Part shown: positions 50,315 to 60,718 of the stretch, piece after piece
Layout of the letters: every line of letters starts with the position of its first letter
Numbering within the stretch: the first letter of the stretch is position 1
Assembly: GCF_004801405.1 (NCBI RefSeq)
Contig: NZ_SSOB01000014.1
Location: 62,001-126,000, forward strand
From: Cohnella fermenti
Lineage (GTDB): Bacteria; Bacillota; Bacilli; Paenibacillales; Paenibacillaceae
Direction: 5' to 3'
DNA: 64,000 nucleotides
Made by a program: the position numbers and the translations under genes
Notes under the pieces: generated by a model
The model's input: the letters and a program-made list of their open reading frames with translations, nothing else
Databases searched by the model: none
Told to the model about the DNA's origin: nothing

Positions 50315-53300
50315 ATGCTGAATGGAAAAATACGTCGGCTGCCGGCGGTCCTGGCGGCCGCCAGCTTGCTGCTGGGCATCATCCTGACGCCGATCGGCGG
50401 CGCCGTGGTTCGTGCGGACGAGCCCGGCATCGGGGATCTGGCCCATGAGGGCTTCGACGCGATCATCACCGGCGGGAAGCCCGGCGGGACGGGGTGGAGC
50501 TACAAGGAGACGAACGGAACGGTTGCGGTGGCGGAGGTTCCGGACGCTGCGAACAAGAGTCTCGAGATTGATCGCACAGCCACGGACACAGGCACGAATC
50601 TGTATGCGAGGTATGCAACCGGGAGTGCGCTGACCGGCCAGTATGTCGTTCGCACGAAGGTGATGGCGGCCCAGACGGACGCGACCGTCATCGCGCTGCA
50701 GCTGCGATCTTCGGACAACAAGGAGCTGGCGGTCGTCACGCTGACATCGGACGGCAATATCCGTTATCAGCAGGCGAGCAGCACAGTCGTTGTGCAGCCG
50801 TATTCGGCCGGCGTCTGGTATGACGTCGCCGTGGCGGTCGATACCGCTGCGCAGCAGTACATTCTGCTCATCGACGGCGTTAGCAAGGTCGGACCGGTCG
50901 CGTTCAAGAGTGCGGACGCGCACGATCTGAAGCAGGTCGACTTCCAGGTGTACCGCACGACACCGGGCGTCGCCTACTTCGACGACTTCGACCTGTATAC
51001 GCAGAGCGTCAGCTTGAACGAATCGACGGCGACGTTGCCGATCGGGCAGAGCGAGTCGCTGGCCGCATCGGTGTTGCCCGCAATCGATGGATTGCAAGCG
51101 GTTACATGGACATCGAGCGATCCAAGCGTCGTTCGGGTGGACGCCGGCGGCACGATAACCGCCTGGGGGTATGGCACCGCCACCGTGACGGCGACATCGC
51201 CGGGAGGCGCGTCCGCCGACTGCGCGGTCACTGTTCCGGCCGGGCCCGACGTTCCGGTGACCGGTCTGACGCTGGAGGGCGGCGATCTGACGCTGGATGC
51301 CGGCGAGAGCCGGGATGTCTCCGCAACGCTGGAGCCGTTCTATGCAACCGATCAAGCGATTGCCTGGACGTCGAGCAATCCTTCGGTCGTCTCGGTGGTC
51401 TACAGCGTCTACTCCGGTACGGCCACGCTGACGGCACTGCAGCCGGGGACGAGCATAATTGCCGCGACCAGCGACGACGGCGATTACAGCGGCCATATCC
51501 AGGTGACGGTGCTGGCGAGCGGCGATCTGTTCGCCGAGCGCTTCGAATCCTATAGCCCGGGAACGAAGCCGAGCACGCTCAGCATACCGACCGTTGCGGG
51601 CGTGACGGCGGCGGTGGCGGACAATCCTTACTCGCCGGGCAGAAGCTTCAAGATCGACAAGTCCGCAGAGACGGCCAGCAGCTACCTTGTCTCGCGGACG
51701 ATAAGCGCCGGCCACGAGAAGGTGAAAGTATCCTTGCGGGCCATGGCCAAGCAGACGGATGCGGTCGTCTATACCGCCGTTGTCCGCAACAGCTCGGGAG
51801 CGTCCGTTCTCTACGCGGACTTCCACAGCAACGGCAAAATATCGATTATGAACGGCGGCTCCTGGGAGGCGATTGAGCCCTACGAGGCGAACCGCTGGTA
51901 TCGGTTCGACCTGATCCTCGATGCATCGACGGATACGTACGATCTGTATATCGACGGGGTGCCGAAGCGGCTCGGTCTCGCCATGATTCAGCCGGCGGAC
52001 GAGATCCGCAACGTTCAGTTCGGCATGTACGGGGCGGCCGTCGGCACCGCGTACTTCGATGATCTGGAGTTCTTCAGCTACCGCGCGGTGACCGGGTTCG
52101 ATCTGCTCTCGATTCCAACCGTGCTGGCGTTGAACGACACGATTGCGCTGAAGCCGAACTTCACGCCGGCCGACGCGACCTTCACCGCCGTCCAGTGGGC
52201 GAGCAGCAACCCGGGGGTTGTGGCGGTCGACGATCTGGGCAACGCGACAGGCGTAACCGAGGGGACGGCCACGCTGACGGGGACGACGGTGGACGGCGGT
52301 CTGGTCGACAGCGTCGCGATAGAGGTGGTGGAGAAGCACCCGACAGGCGTCTCGATCAGCCCGGCGGCCTTGACGCTGCCGCTCGGCTCCGATCGCGCGC
52401 TGACGGCCGCGGTGCTGCCGGCCGACGCCAGCAACCGCAGCGTCGCCTGGAGCAGCAGCAATCCGTCCGTTGCCTCCGTAGATGAGGAGGGACGGGTGAC
52501 GGCAACGGGCATAGGCACCGCCGAGATCACCGCCGAGACGGAGGACGGCGGCCTTACAGCCTCCATTGAAGCGGAGGTTGTGGCCCGAACGGTTCAGGCC
52601 GCCTACTATGTATCGCCGGATGGCAGCGACAGCAATTCCGGCACAGAGGCGTTGCCCTTCCGGACGCTGGAGAAGGCGCGGGACGCCGTGCGTACGATCA
52701 ACGCCGACATGACGGGCGATATCGTCGTTTATCTGCGGGGCGGAGATTATCCGTTGACGACCGCGCTGCAGCTCGACGAGCGCGATTCCGGCAGCAACGG
52801 GTACTGGATCATTTACCGGGCGTACGAGGACGAGCAGCCGGTCATCGAAGGCGGCCGGACGATCGGCGGATGGACGCTGTACGATGCCGGCAATGGCATC
52901 TATCGGGCGTCCGCCGGCGGCGACCTAGAGACGCGGCAGTTGTTCGTGAACGGCGTCCGGGCGGTCCGGGCACGAAGCGAAGGCGGGCTGACGAATCCGC
53001 AGAAGACGGCGACGGGCTACGTGTCGGACGACGTCGGTCTGGCGTCCTGGAACAACATCGGCGATCTCGAGTTCGTCTACAAGGCGGAGTGGACGAATCC
53101 GCGGGATCGCGTACAGTCCGTTACGGTCCAGGACGGTCAAGCGGTCATTGCCATGCAGCAGCCCGGGTGGAATTATGTGACGGTCAGATCATCCGTGGTT
53201 AATCCCTGGTATTTGGAAAATGCCTACGAGCTGCTCGACCAGCCAGGAGAGTGGTATCTGGATCGCACGACCGACATGATCTACTACAAGCCGCGCACCG

Positions 53301-55537
53301 GCGAGAATATGAGCACGGCCGATGTGGTCGCGCCGGTCGCCGAGCAACTGGTGAACATCGCCGGCACGACGCTGGACACGCCGGCGGACGGCATTCGCTT
53401 CGAGGGGCTGACGTTCGCCTATACGACCTGGAATCGCCCGAGCTCCGACCTCGGACATGCCGACGCCCAGAACAACCTGCTGCGCTACGGCACCGACAAG
53501 CTGCCGCCCGGCGCGATTATGGCGGAGAAGGCGTCGCATATCGTCTTCGAGAACAACACCTTCACGAAGCTCGGCATTACGGCTATCACGATGACCGGCG
53601 CTGTGCAGCATAGTCTGATTCGCGGCAATCGCTTCTACGATATCTCGGGAAGCGCGATCGATGTCGGCGAGGTGACCAAGAGCGATCCGGACATTTACGC
53701 CCCTTCCGATCCGCGCAAGGTGCTGAAGAACATCGATATCGAGAACAACTACATCCACGACATCGGCGTCGATTATCGATCGGCTGCAGCTATCGGCCTC
53801 GGCTTCGTCGCGGACTCGGATATTCGCCACAACGAGATTTTTAACGTGCCCTACGATGGCATCACGATCGGCTACGGGTTCGGATACGTGACGACTTCCG
53901 CGCTTCGCAACAACAAGATCCAGGCGAACTTCATTCACGACCTGCTGGGCGAGCAGATCTACGACGGCGGGGCGATCTATACGCTCGGCGGCACGGGGGG
54001 GACGGCCGACCACAAGAATGTGATCTCGGACAACTACGTGCGCAACCAGATGAACCGCTACGGCGTGATTTACAATGACGAGGGATCGACGTATTGGCAG
54101 GTCGAGCACAATGTCATCGATCAGTCCGAGACGCCGGTCTGGGACGAGATCTTCCCGGTGTCCTGGGCGTTCGTGAACGGACCGCTGACCAGCCACGATA
54201 TTACGTTCGATACAAACTACACGACGACGGCGCGTGCGCAGATGGTCGGCGTCAATGTCAGTCAGACCGGCACACAGGTGTATCCCGACGCCCAGTGGCC
54301 GTCTGCCGCGCAGGCGATTATCGCGAGCGCGGGGCTGGAGCCGGCGTATCGGCATCTTGCGGACGATATGCCCGAGCGCATCGTGCTGCCGAAGAAGCTG
54401 GATCTGGCAAGCGGCGACGATGAGCAGCTTGAGGTGACGGCGACAACGGGCAAGGATGTGCCCGTCGACCTGTCCGGTGCGGACATCACCTATGTCAGCG
54501 CGGACGAGAACGTCGCGCAGGTGAGCGTGACGGGCAGCGTGTATGCGGCAGGTCCGGGTCATACGGACATCCGGGTGAGCGTCCAGGTCGGCGACATGCG
54601 CTGGACGAAGAACGTTCCCGTCTATGTGGATGACGCGTTCGACCATATCGACGTCTACTATGTCGAGAACAAAGCGAAGCATCTGCTCGGAGAAGAGTAC
54701 ACGGCCATGCTCGGCGTGCAGCGTCCGTTGACGATCGAGGCGAAGTCGCTGTATGGGCAGACGATGACGGTGTCGTCGGCCGTCTACACGAGCAGCGATC
54801 CTGCCGTAGCGACCATCGATGCCCAAGGCGTACTATCCGCCTTAAGCGCAGGGAGCGCCGACCTCGAGTTCGCGCTTGCGGTGAACGGCGTCCCGCACAC
54901 TCGCACGATCGGGGTGAGCGTGCTGAGCTTCGGCGACCCGGCCGGTCTGGAATACGACGCTTATCCGCTTGACGACGCGATCAACGATCCGGATCATTGG
55001 TACGTCTATTCGACGGGAGTCGGCAGCCTGCTGCCCGGCTCGGACAACCTGACGATCTCGACGCCCGGTGGCTTCGCGACCTACGAGGGCGACACGTACG
55101 GGGACGAGCTGCTGACGACGGATCTGCAGATCAATTCTTCCGGCGGATGGCCATCGCTGGCCATCCGGGTGCAGCAGCCGGAAGAGGCGTTCACTTCGGC
55201 GACGAACGATCTGTATCTGTTCTGCTTCAAGGAGGACGTTATTGAGCTGCATCGGTTCAACGGCGGGGTGCGGACCGTCATCTACGGCAACCTCGACGGT
55301 TATACGAGCATCGGCGGCCAAGGGATTCCGAACCAGTACATTCCGTTCGGCGAGCGCCACCGGGTCCAGGTCGGGGCGGTGAACGAAGCCGGCGGCGTTC
55401 GGCTGATTCTGAACATCGACGACGAGAATGTCATCTACTTCCTGGACACCGGAGCGGAGCGAATCGAGGATTCGGGCTACTTCGGGCTGTACTCCCGGTC
55501 GGGAAGCATGAAGCTGCTGTCGCCGGAGATGGAATAA
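50315..55537 (+). CDS. Secreted modular beta-helix protein with Ig-like domains
   Basis: Extracellular protein of 1740 residues. A signal peptide (to about Ala33) is followed by a laminin-G-like module (about 35-225), two bacterial Ig-like domains (230-400), a second laminin-G-like module (400-590), two more Ig-like domains (592-760), then a right-handed parallel beta-helix (about 763-1345) starting with YYVSPDGSDSNSGTEALPFRTLEKARDAV, two further Ig-like parts and a C-terminal jelly roll (1550-1740). The helix domain resembles GH141-type and pectate-lyase-type enzymes; which one cannot be decided. The start ATG 50315 follows AAAGG; the frame extends upstream to 50219 without a signal peptide. 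No wall anchor is seen. Confidence 0.85.
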   Translation: MLNGKIRRLPAVLAAASLLLGIILTPIGGAVVRADEPGIGDLAHEGFDAIITGGKPGGTGWSYKETNGTVAVAEVPDAANKSLEIDRTATDTGTNLYARYATGSALTGQYVVRTKVMAAQTDATVIALQLRSSDNKELAVVTLTSDGNIRYQQASSTVVVQPYSAGVWYDVAVAVDTAAQQYILLIDGVSKVGPVAFKSADAHDLKQVDFQVYRTTPGVAYFDDFDLYTQSVSLNESTATLPIGQSESLAASVLPAIDGLQAVTWTSSDPSVVRVDAGGTITAWGYGTATVTATSPGGASADCAVTVPAGPDVPVTGLTLEGGDLTLDAGESRDVSATLEPFYATDQAIAWTSSNPSVVSVVYSVYSGTATLTALQPGTSIIAATSDDGDYSGHIQVTVLASGDLFAERFESYSPGTKPSTLSIPTVAGVTAAVADNPYSPGRSFKIDKSAETASSYLVSRTISAGHEKVKVSLRAMAKQTDAVVYTAVVRNSSGASVLYADFHSNGKISIMNGGSWEAIEPYEANRWYRFDLILDASTDTYDLYIDGVPKRLGLAMIQPADEIRNVQFGMYGAAVGTAYFDDLEFFSYRAVTGFDLLSIPTVLALNDTIALKPNFTPADATFTAVQWASSNPGVVAVDDLGNATGVTEGTATLTGTTVDGGLVDSVAIEVVEKHPTGVSISPAALTLPLGSDRALTAAVLPADASNRSVAWSSSNPSVASVDEEGRVTATGIGTAEITAETEDGGLTASIEAEVVARTVQAAYYVSPDGSDSNSGTEALPFRTLEKARDAVRTINADMTGDIVVYLRGGDYPLTTALQLDERDSGSNGYWIIYRAYEDEQPVIEGGRTIGGWTLYDAGNGIYRASAGGDLETRQLFVNGVRAVRARSEGGLTNPQKTATGYVSDDVGLASWNNIGDLEFVYKAEWTNPRDRVQSVTVQDGQAVIAMQQPGWNYVTVRSSVVNPWYLENAYELLDQPGEWYLDRTTDMIYYKPRTGENMSTADVVAPVAEQLVNIAGTTLDTPADGIRFEGLTFAYTTWNRPSSDLGHADAQNNLLRYGTDKLPPGAIMAEKASHIVFENNTFTKLGITAITMTGAVQHSLIRGNRFYDISGSAIDVGEVTKSDPDIYAPSDPRKVLKNIDIENNYIHDIGVDYRSAAAIGLGFVADSDIRHNEIFNVPYDGITIGYGFGYVTTSALRNNKIQANFIHDLLGEQIYDGGAIYTLGGTGGTADHKNVISDNYVRNQMNRYGVIYNDEGSTYWQVEHNVIDQSETPVWDEIFPVSWAFVNGPLTSHDITFDTNYTTTARAQMVGVNVSQTGTQVYPDAQWPSAAQAIIASAGLEPAYRHLADDMPERIVLPKKLDLASGDDEQLEVTATTGKDVPVDLSGADITYVSADENVAQVSVTGSVYAAGPGHTDIRVSVQVGDMRWTKNVPVYVDDAFDHIDVYYVENKAKHLLGEEYTAMLGVQRPLTIEAKSLYGQTMTVSSAVYTSSDPAVATIDAQGVLSALSAGSADLEFALAVNGVPHTRTIGVSVLSFGDPAGLEYDAYPLDDAINDPDHWYVYSTGVGSLLPGSDNLTISTPGGFATYEGDTYGDELLTTDLQINSSGGWPSLAIRVQQPEEAFTSATNDLYLFCFKEDVIELHRFNGGVRTVIYGNLDGYTSIGGQGIPNQYIPFGERHRVQVGAVNEAGGVRLILNIDDENVIYFLDTGAERIEDSGYFGLYSRSGSMKLLSPEME

Positions 55538-55571
55538 GAATAACGGACTAACAATGCGATGAGTGACGATG

Positions 55572-55606
55572 TAGAGCAGCCTGGGCGATATGCCTAAGCT
55601 GCTCTA
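55572..55606. terminator. Bidirectional hairpin between convergent genes
   Basis: TAGAGCAGC (55572-55580) pairs with GCTGCTCTA (55598-55606), with GGC/GCC pairing inside. It lies between the beta-helix gene and the convergent AraC gene, followed by TGTTTATTGG. The stem is strong, the T-run weak. Confidence 0.65.
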
Positions 55607-55609
55607 TGT

Positions 55610-56395
55610 TTATTGGCGAAGCGAACGGCGATATTCGCTCGGCGTGAGGCCGAAGCGAGCGCGGAACTGTCGATTGAAGTGCGTATAGTTGGCGAATCCG
55701 CAAGCTTCGGCGACCTGGCCGAGGGTGAGTCCGGACTCCGTCATCTGATCCTTGGCCATAGAGAGCCGAACGTCGATGGCGTAGTCCATAATGGATTGCC
55801 CGACCTCCTGGCGGAAGATGTCCGAGGCTCGAGATACGCCCAGGCTGACGGCCTGCGCGGCATCCCGCAGTCGGAAGCTTGTCGCGGCGTGCTGCTCGAT
55901 GAACCGTTGGATTCGATAAGCGACGTTGCGCTCATACCGATTGCCATCCGGCATCTCGCGAAGCTGACGCTGCACGCCGAGCAGCAGGCAGCGCGACAGA
56001 CCGTCCAGAATGGCCGGACTGCTGTCTCCCACGCGTCTCTTCTCCGAGATGATGGCCTTCCAGATCGCGAGGAGCTGCTCGTCGATGGCGATGCTGCTCT
56101 TCCGGCAGTGCCGCAGAGGCCCCCACCAATTCGTCAGCCATGCGTCGGCTTCCATATTCAAATAGTAATCGCACACAGGAGCGGCCTCGTCCGCACGATG
56201 GAGCACGCGGAGCCGATAGCGGTCGCCGGGGAGGCAGAGGAGCAGATCTCCCGGCCCAAGCTCGTAGAGGACATCGTTCACGTCCGCTTGGCACCGGCCT
56301 TCCACCTGCAGCCGAATCAAGTAGGCGCTGCGAACCCCATTGGATTGGAAGGGCTGCGTGTGCCGTTTGTACCCGGCGCTGACAACGGTAAGCAT
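55610..56395 (-). CDS. AraC-family transcriptional regulator
   Basis: Cytosolic regulator of 261 residues. The N-terminal sensing domain contains GRCQADVNDVLYELGPGDLLLCLPGDRYRL; the C-terminal 100 residues are the AraC DNA-binding domain (RLRDAAQAVSLGVSRASDIFRQEVG; second motif ending NYTHFNRQFRARFGLTPSEYRRSL). The start at 56395 is chosen for GGAGG 8 bases upstream; an earlier in-frame start at 56428 has none. It is divergent from the isomerase/epimerase gene at 56613 and could control it or the beta-helix protein. Confidence 0.92.
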   Translation of the reverse strand: MLTVVSAGYKRHTQPFQSNGVRSAYLIRLQVEGRCQADVNDVLYELGPGDLLLCLPGDRYRLRVLHRADEAAPVCDYYLNMEADAWLTNWWGPLRHCRKSSIAIDEQLLAIWKAIISEKRRVGDSSPAILDGLSRCLLLGVQRQLREMPDGNRYERNVAYRIQRFIEQHAATSFRLRDAAQAVSLGVSRASDIFRQEVGQSIMDYAIDVRLSMAKDQMTESGLTLGQVAEACGFANYTHFNRQFRARFGLTPSEYRRSLRQ

Positions 56396-56612
56396 CGAAT
56401 GCACCTCCAACCTCCAAGCCCGAGCCACAGGGGCATAGGATTGCGAACTGACGTGTTGTCATCGATTGTAACCTTGCCCCTATGTCTGCACAAGACAATT
56501 CCGTCCGTTCTCCGCCGGGTTGCATCGTAAGATAAGTAAAGTTTATCGCGAGATGCGCCAGCGACCTCTCCTTGACTTGTTGATATACTCGGTAAACAAG
56601 GAGGTCGATTCG

Positions 56613-57389
56613 ATGAGATCGAAGTTAGCCGTTCAATTGTTTACGGTAAGGGAAGCATGTGCCTCCGATATGGCGAACGCGCTGGAGCGTCTGAAGGGAA
56701 TGGGCTGGTCGGGCGTTCAGTTCGCCGGGCTGCACGGCTGGAGCGCAGCTCGATTGGCCGATAAGTTAAGGGATCTGGAACTGCGAGCGGCAGGCTTGCA
56801 CTATGGCTACGCCCCATTGCTGGCCGGCCTGGAGCAGCATATCGAGGATGCGATCGCACTTGGCACCCGCGATCTCGTATGCTCGTCGATCCCGATTGAG
56901 ATGAGAACGGAGGACGGCTATCGCGAAGTGCGGAAGGAACTGGCTCAAGCCGCCCAACATGCATCGAAGAGAGGAGTTCGCATCAGCTATCACAATCATG
57001 CCTATGAGTTCGAGCAAGAGGTAGACGGCATGGATGGGCTGAGCTATCTGCTCGAGCCGTCGGCAGGACATGCCGTGTTGGCCGAGCCGGACGTCTATTG
57101 GATCTTCAGAGGGGGGATGCCGCTTCTTCCATTCCTGGAGCGCTATGCCGATCGGGTGCCGCTCATCCACCTGAAGGATATGACGTCGGATGAGAAGGCA
57201 ACCTTCGCCCCGGTAGGGACAGGCCGAATCGACTTTGCTCCGATTGCGGAATGGGGCGAGAGAAGCGGTGTCGAGTGGTACGTCGTGGAGCAAGATCGGT
57301 GCGAAGGGGACCCCTTCGACGCGTTGCAGACCAGCTATACGAATCTTCAGCGAATCATTGCAAGCATGGAGGACGGGACGATCAATTGA
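56613..57389 (+). CDS. Sugar phosphate isomerase/epimerase family protein
   Basis: Xylose-isomerase-like TIM-barrel protein of 258 residues. Features include KLAVQLFTVRE at the first strand, ISYHNHAYEFEQ with metal-site histidine and glutamate context, AEPDVYWIFRGG and PLIHLKDM. Members interconvert or epimerise keto-sugars or sugar acids. AAGGAGG lies 8 bases before the ATG. A palindromic terminator overlaps the end of the gene, so it is probably transcribed alone. Confidence 0.9.
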   Translation: MRSKLAVQLFTVREACASDMANALERLKGMGWSGVQFAGLHGWSAARLADKLRDLELRAAGLHYGYAPLLAGLEQHIEDAIALGTRDLVCSSIPIEMRTEDGYREVRKELAQAAQHASKRGVRISYHNHAYEFEQEVDGMDGLSYLLEPSAGHAVLAEPDVYWIFRGGMPLLPFLERYADRVPLIHLKDMTSDEKATFAPVGTGRIDFAPIAEWGERSGVEWYVVEQDRCEGDPFDALQTSYTNLQRIIASMEDGTIN

Positions 57390-57401
57390 TCGTCCTTGTT
57401 T
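57376..57401 (+). terminator. Intrinsic terminator of the isomerase/epimerase gene
   Basis: GGACGATCAA (57376-57385) pairs perfectly with TTGATCGTCC (57386-57395), followed by TTGTTT. It starts inside the last codons of the gene. Confidence 0.75.
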
Positions 57402-57542
57402 GCCGTTCGCAATATCGGATTCAGAGGCCGATTTTGAATAGGGGAGCGGGCGAATTTGCAGTTTATTCGGCTCGAATCGGCCATTATATTGGGGAAGAAC
57501 GGTCGTAATCGAACCATGGGGCAGGCGAAAGGAAGAGGAAGC

Positions 57543-58304
57543 ATGTTGATTGAAACGGGAAGCGTGTGGGAGATATCGTGGCTCGATCTGGTGCTGCGGA
57601 TGGCCTTGTCGGCTGTGCTTGGCGGCGTGATCGGCATGGAGAGGGAATGGAACAATCATGCGGCGGGGTTCCGCACCCATATTCTTGTCTGTCTGGGCTC
57701 GACGACGATTATGCTGTTGTCCAGCTACGGCTTCAGTTCCTTCGTCAGCGAGGTCAATGTTCGCATCGATCCGGCGCGGCTGGCCGCCCAGGTCATTAGC
57801 GGCATCGGGTTTCTCGGCGCGGGAGCGATCATGCGCAACGGCAACATGGTCAAGGGCTTGACGACTGCCGCTTCGGTCTGGACGGTGGCGGCGATCGGAC
57901 TGTGCGCAGGGGCCGGATTCTATGAAGGCGCATTGGTGTGCACATTGATGGTCCTGATCAGCCTCTATGTGCTGAACAAGTGGGAGAAGGCATTGCTGCG
58001 GCATCGACGTTACCAATCGATCGAATTGCAGGTGACGGACAGCCCCGGATTGTGGGGGCGGATCGCGGCTGCGTTCGAGCAGCACAATGTTCAAGTATCG
58101 AATATGACGGTAGCTCCGTATCCTCCGAATTCGATTCTTCGCGTCAAGTTGAAGAGCTTCCGGATGAACGACTTCCTGGAGGCAATGGAGGAGATCGGGC
58201 GACTGGACGGCGTCGAGGAGATCGATTCCGACAGTATGATCTTCGCTGCGAAGAAGGCGGATAGACACAGGAACGAACTTCAAGGAACATCGATCTCCCC
58301 GTAG
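57543..58304 (+). CDS. MgtC/SapB-family membrane protein
   Basis: Integral membrane protein of 253 residues. The N-terminal part has about four membrane segments with the MgtC hallmarks GGVIGMEREWNNHAAGFRTH and GIGFLGAGAIMRNGNMVKGLTTAASVW; the C-terminal part (from about residue 160) is an ACT-like soluble domain. Family members are linked to magnesium limitation and membrane potential; its place in a glycan locus is unexplained and it may be a passenger. The ATG at 57543 follows AAGGAAGAGG; the frame extends to 57456 without a site. Confidence 0.92.
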   Translation: MLIETGSVWEISWLDLVLRMALSAVLGGVIGMEREWNNHAAGFRTHILVCLGSTTIMLLSSYGFSSFVSEVNVRIDPARLAAQVISGIGFLGAGAIMRNGNMVKGLTTAASVWTVAAIGLCAGAGFYEGALVCTLMVLISLYVLNKWEKALLRHRRYQSIELQVTDSPGLWGRIAAAFEQHNVQVSNMTVAPYPPNSILRVKLKSFRMNDFLEAMEEIGRLDGVEEIDSDSMIFAAKKADRHRNELQGTSISP

Positions 58305-58396
58305 GCTAATCTATCGTGCCCGCTTCGGCTCGTGGTATGGTAGGGAGAGCAAGTGAGAAGCGTCGCGGGCAGGCAGACTAGAACAGGGGGAATACA

Positions 58397-60670
58397 ATGA
58401 GCGCTCCGAACCGGCATGCAGAGAGAAGCGTCACTGGCAGCAACGCCAGCATGTTTATGACCTTCGCGATCATTGTGGTCGTGACGAATCTGATCCTGTC
58501 ATCAACGATGTACGCGAACTACAAGCGTCATTCCATGGAACTCGTCCAGTCGTATTCGGTCGAGGAGTTGTCGCAGGTCAGTTACAGCATGAGCTTCATG
58601 TTCGAAGCGGCCAAGCTGACGCTGCAACAGCTCTACACGAATCCGAGCGTCTTCAAGCTGATGAACGCCGATCGCCTGGGGGAGCTGGAGACGGCGAGCC
58701 TGCTCAGCCAGGTGGGGGTGCCGAGCGGGGGCTTTAACCTGAACTTCGTCAGCTCCATCTATATTTACAATCAGAAGGCGGATAAAGTGTACACAGATGG
58801 GAAAGCGTTTACATTCTCGCAATTCCCGGATCGCGACATCATCGAACGTCTTGAGAGCGGCGAGGGGCTAAGCAGCATGAAGCCGATTGCCCGGAAGGTT
58901 CAACTATCCGCTCGCGATAAAGAGCTGTACGGCAGCTTGGAACCGTTCCAGACGCCGGATGTGTATACCTTCGTGCTGTTCGACAGCTATTCGCGGCACA
59001 TCGACAGCGCCATCATGTTGAACGTGTCCCAGGAATGGATGAAGCAGACGATCGAGGCGATGAACCCGGAGATGAGCGGCGAGACGATGATTATCGACGA
59101 TCAGGGCCGGATTGCACTCGGCAACGACCGATTCCTTTATCTGGAGCAGGCTAAGCGTTATATCGACGGCGCGATTCCGGATGGCGAAGGCTCCTCCGGC
59201 TACGCGATCGAGATGCTGGATGGGAGGAAGCAGGTCGTCAGCTATGTCTCGTCCGAGATGGGGTGGACGTTCATCCGGTTGACGCCTTATGAGGTCATCT
59301 CGGGCAAGCTGTCGCGCATGCTGATGCTGACCTGGATCATCTCGGTGCTGGTCGGCATCCTCGCCGTCCTGGCCGTCATGTTCAGTTCGAGGATTCTGCT
59401 TCGCTTGATGAACAAGAGAACGAATGCGCTTCTGGGACGTTATGAACGGGAGAAAAGATCGGGCTATGAGCAGAAGCAGCGGTTCCTGCGGACGTTCGCG
59501 ACAAGCCGGATGACGGAATATTCGTTGACCAAAGGCTTCGAGCGGTTCTCGATCGACTTCGACACGAACCGCCGGCTGTTCACGGTTGCGTTCAAGATAG
59601 ACCGCTATGAGGAATTCTGCGACAAATACGGGCAAGACGATCGAATGCTGCTCGATTACGGCGTCATCAATATTATTGAAGAGACGGTCAAGTCCGCATG
59701 GAAGCCGATTGCGTTCGTACTCGAAGACGGGGTGTTCGGAGCGTTGTTCCTGATCGATTCGGAGGAGAATGAAGCCTTCACCGTACGAGTGGAAGAGCTG
59801 GTCCGCCAGATTGGCGCCAACGTGGCGCAATATCTGGCGATCTCGCTCTCCGTGTCCATCGGCGATCCGCTGGATGGGGTTGCGGAAGTGCCGGAGAGCT
59901 TCGCCGAGCACCTCGAGACGCTCGGCTACAAGCTGTTCGCGGGCCCGGGAGCCATTCTGTACGCTTCCCGCATCCGCGAGATCAAGAAGCGGGAATACAG
60001 CATTCCGGACCGAGGCATCGCAGCGCTCATTGACGAGATCCGAAGAGGCGACAGGGAGGGGGCGCATTCGTCGAGCCTTGCTCTGTTGCGAACGGTGGAC
60101 GGGCATGCGATGACGTATTTGTTCACCTTGCTGCTTCAACTGGCGATTGCGCTGAGAGACTTCATGAAGCGCAACGATATCGCGGACGACGGGAGTATCT
60201 ATCTTAGATTCATCGATGTGGCCAAGGGAGCTCCTCATAACGAGACGCTGGAAGAGATCGCAGCCCGGCTTGACGAGCCGATCGCGGACATTATGGAACG
60301 TCTGGCCTCGAAGCAGGAGCAGCTTCGCAGCCATGATCGCTATAACGATATGCTTCGGCAAGTGGAGGAGCTGATCGAAGCGGAGCTGACCAATCCGAAT
60401 CTCAGCCCGGATCTGATCGCGGAGCGAATGGGACTGTCGGCCAAGTATCTGCGAGCCTTGTACAAGAGAACAAGCGGAGAATCGCTCGCAGAGAGCATCA
60501 ATCTCAGCCGGATGAGCAGGGCGAAGGGGCTGCTCGCCGATACGGAGCTGTCGGTTCAAGAGGTTGCGCTGAGGAGCGGGTTCATCAACATCAGCTACTT
60601 CTACACCTTATTCAAGAAGTATCAGGGCGTAACGCCGAACGAATACCGCCTGCTGCCGCAGAGCGACTAG
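58397..60670 (+). CDS. Membrane-bound AraC-family sensor-regulator (importer 3)
   Basis: One-component sensor of 757 residues, the same length as its paralogue at 42449: TM1 at about 19-40, an extracellular sensor region to about 300, TM2 at about 305-327, and a C-terminal AraC domain (about 655-757, LIAERMGLSAKYLRALYKRTSGES... YFYTLFKKYQGVTPNEYR). The DNA-contacting helices are nearly the same as in the paralogue, so the two may bind the same operators. AGGGGG lies upstream of the ATG. Here the sensor precedes the binding-protein gene, the reverse of importer 2. Confidence 0.93.
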   Translation: MSAPNRHAERSVTGSNASMFMTFAIIVVVTNLILSSTMYANYKRHSMELVQSYSVEELSQVSYSMSFMFEAAKLTLQQLYTNPSVFKLMNADRLGELETASLLSQVGVPSGGFNLNFVSSIYIYNQKADKVYTDGKAFTFSQFPDRDIIERLESGEGLSSMKPIARKVQLSARDKELYGSLEPFQTPDVYTFVLFDSYSRHIDSAIMLNVSQEWMKQTIEAMNPEMSGETMIIDDQGRIALGNDRFLYLEQAKRYIDGAIPDGEGSSGYAIEMLDGRKQVVSYVSSEMGWTFIRLTPYEVISGKLSRMLMLTWIISVLVGILAVLAVMFSSRILLRLMNKRTNALLGRYEREKRSGYEQKQRFLRTFATSRMTEYSLTKGFERFSIDFDTNRRLFTVAFKIDRYEEFCDKYGQDDRMLLDYGVINIIEETVKSAWKPIAFVLEDGVFGALFLIDSEENEAFTVRVEELVRQIGANVAQYLAISLSVSIGDPLDGVAEVPESFAEHLETLGYKLFAGPGAILYASRIREIKKREYSIPDRGIAALIDEIRRGDREGAHSSSLALLRTVDGHAMTYLFTLLLQLAIALRDFMKRNDIADDGSIYLRFIDVAKGAPHNETLEEIAARLDEPIADIMERLASKQEQLRSHDRYNDMLRQVEELIEAELTNPNLSPDLIAERMGLSAKYLRALYKRTSGESLAESINLSRMSRAKGLLADTELSVQEVALRSGFINISYFYTLFKKYQGVTPNEYRLLPQSD

Positions 60671-60718
60671 CAGAGTCGAGTTCAAATTCGGAAGACAGCC
60701 GATATCGAAGTCTCGCAA

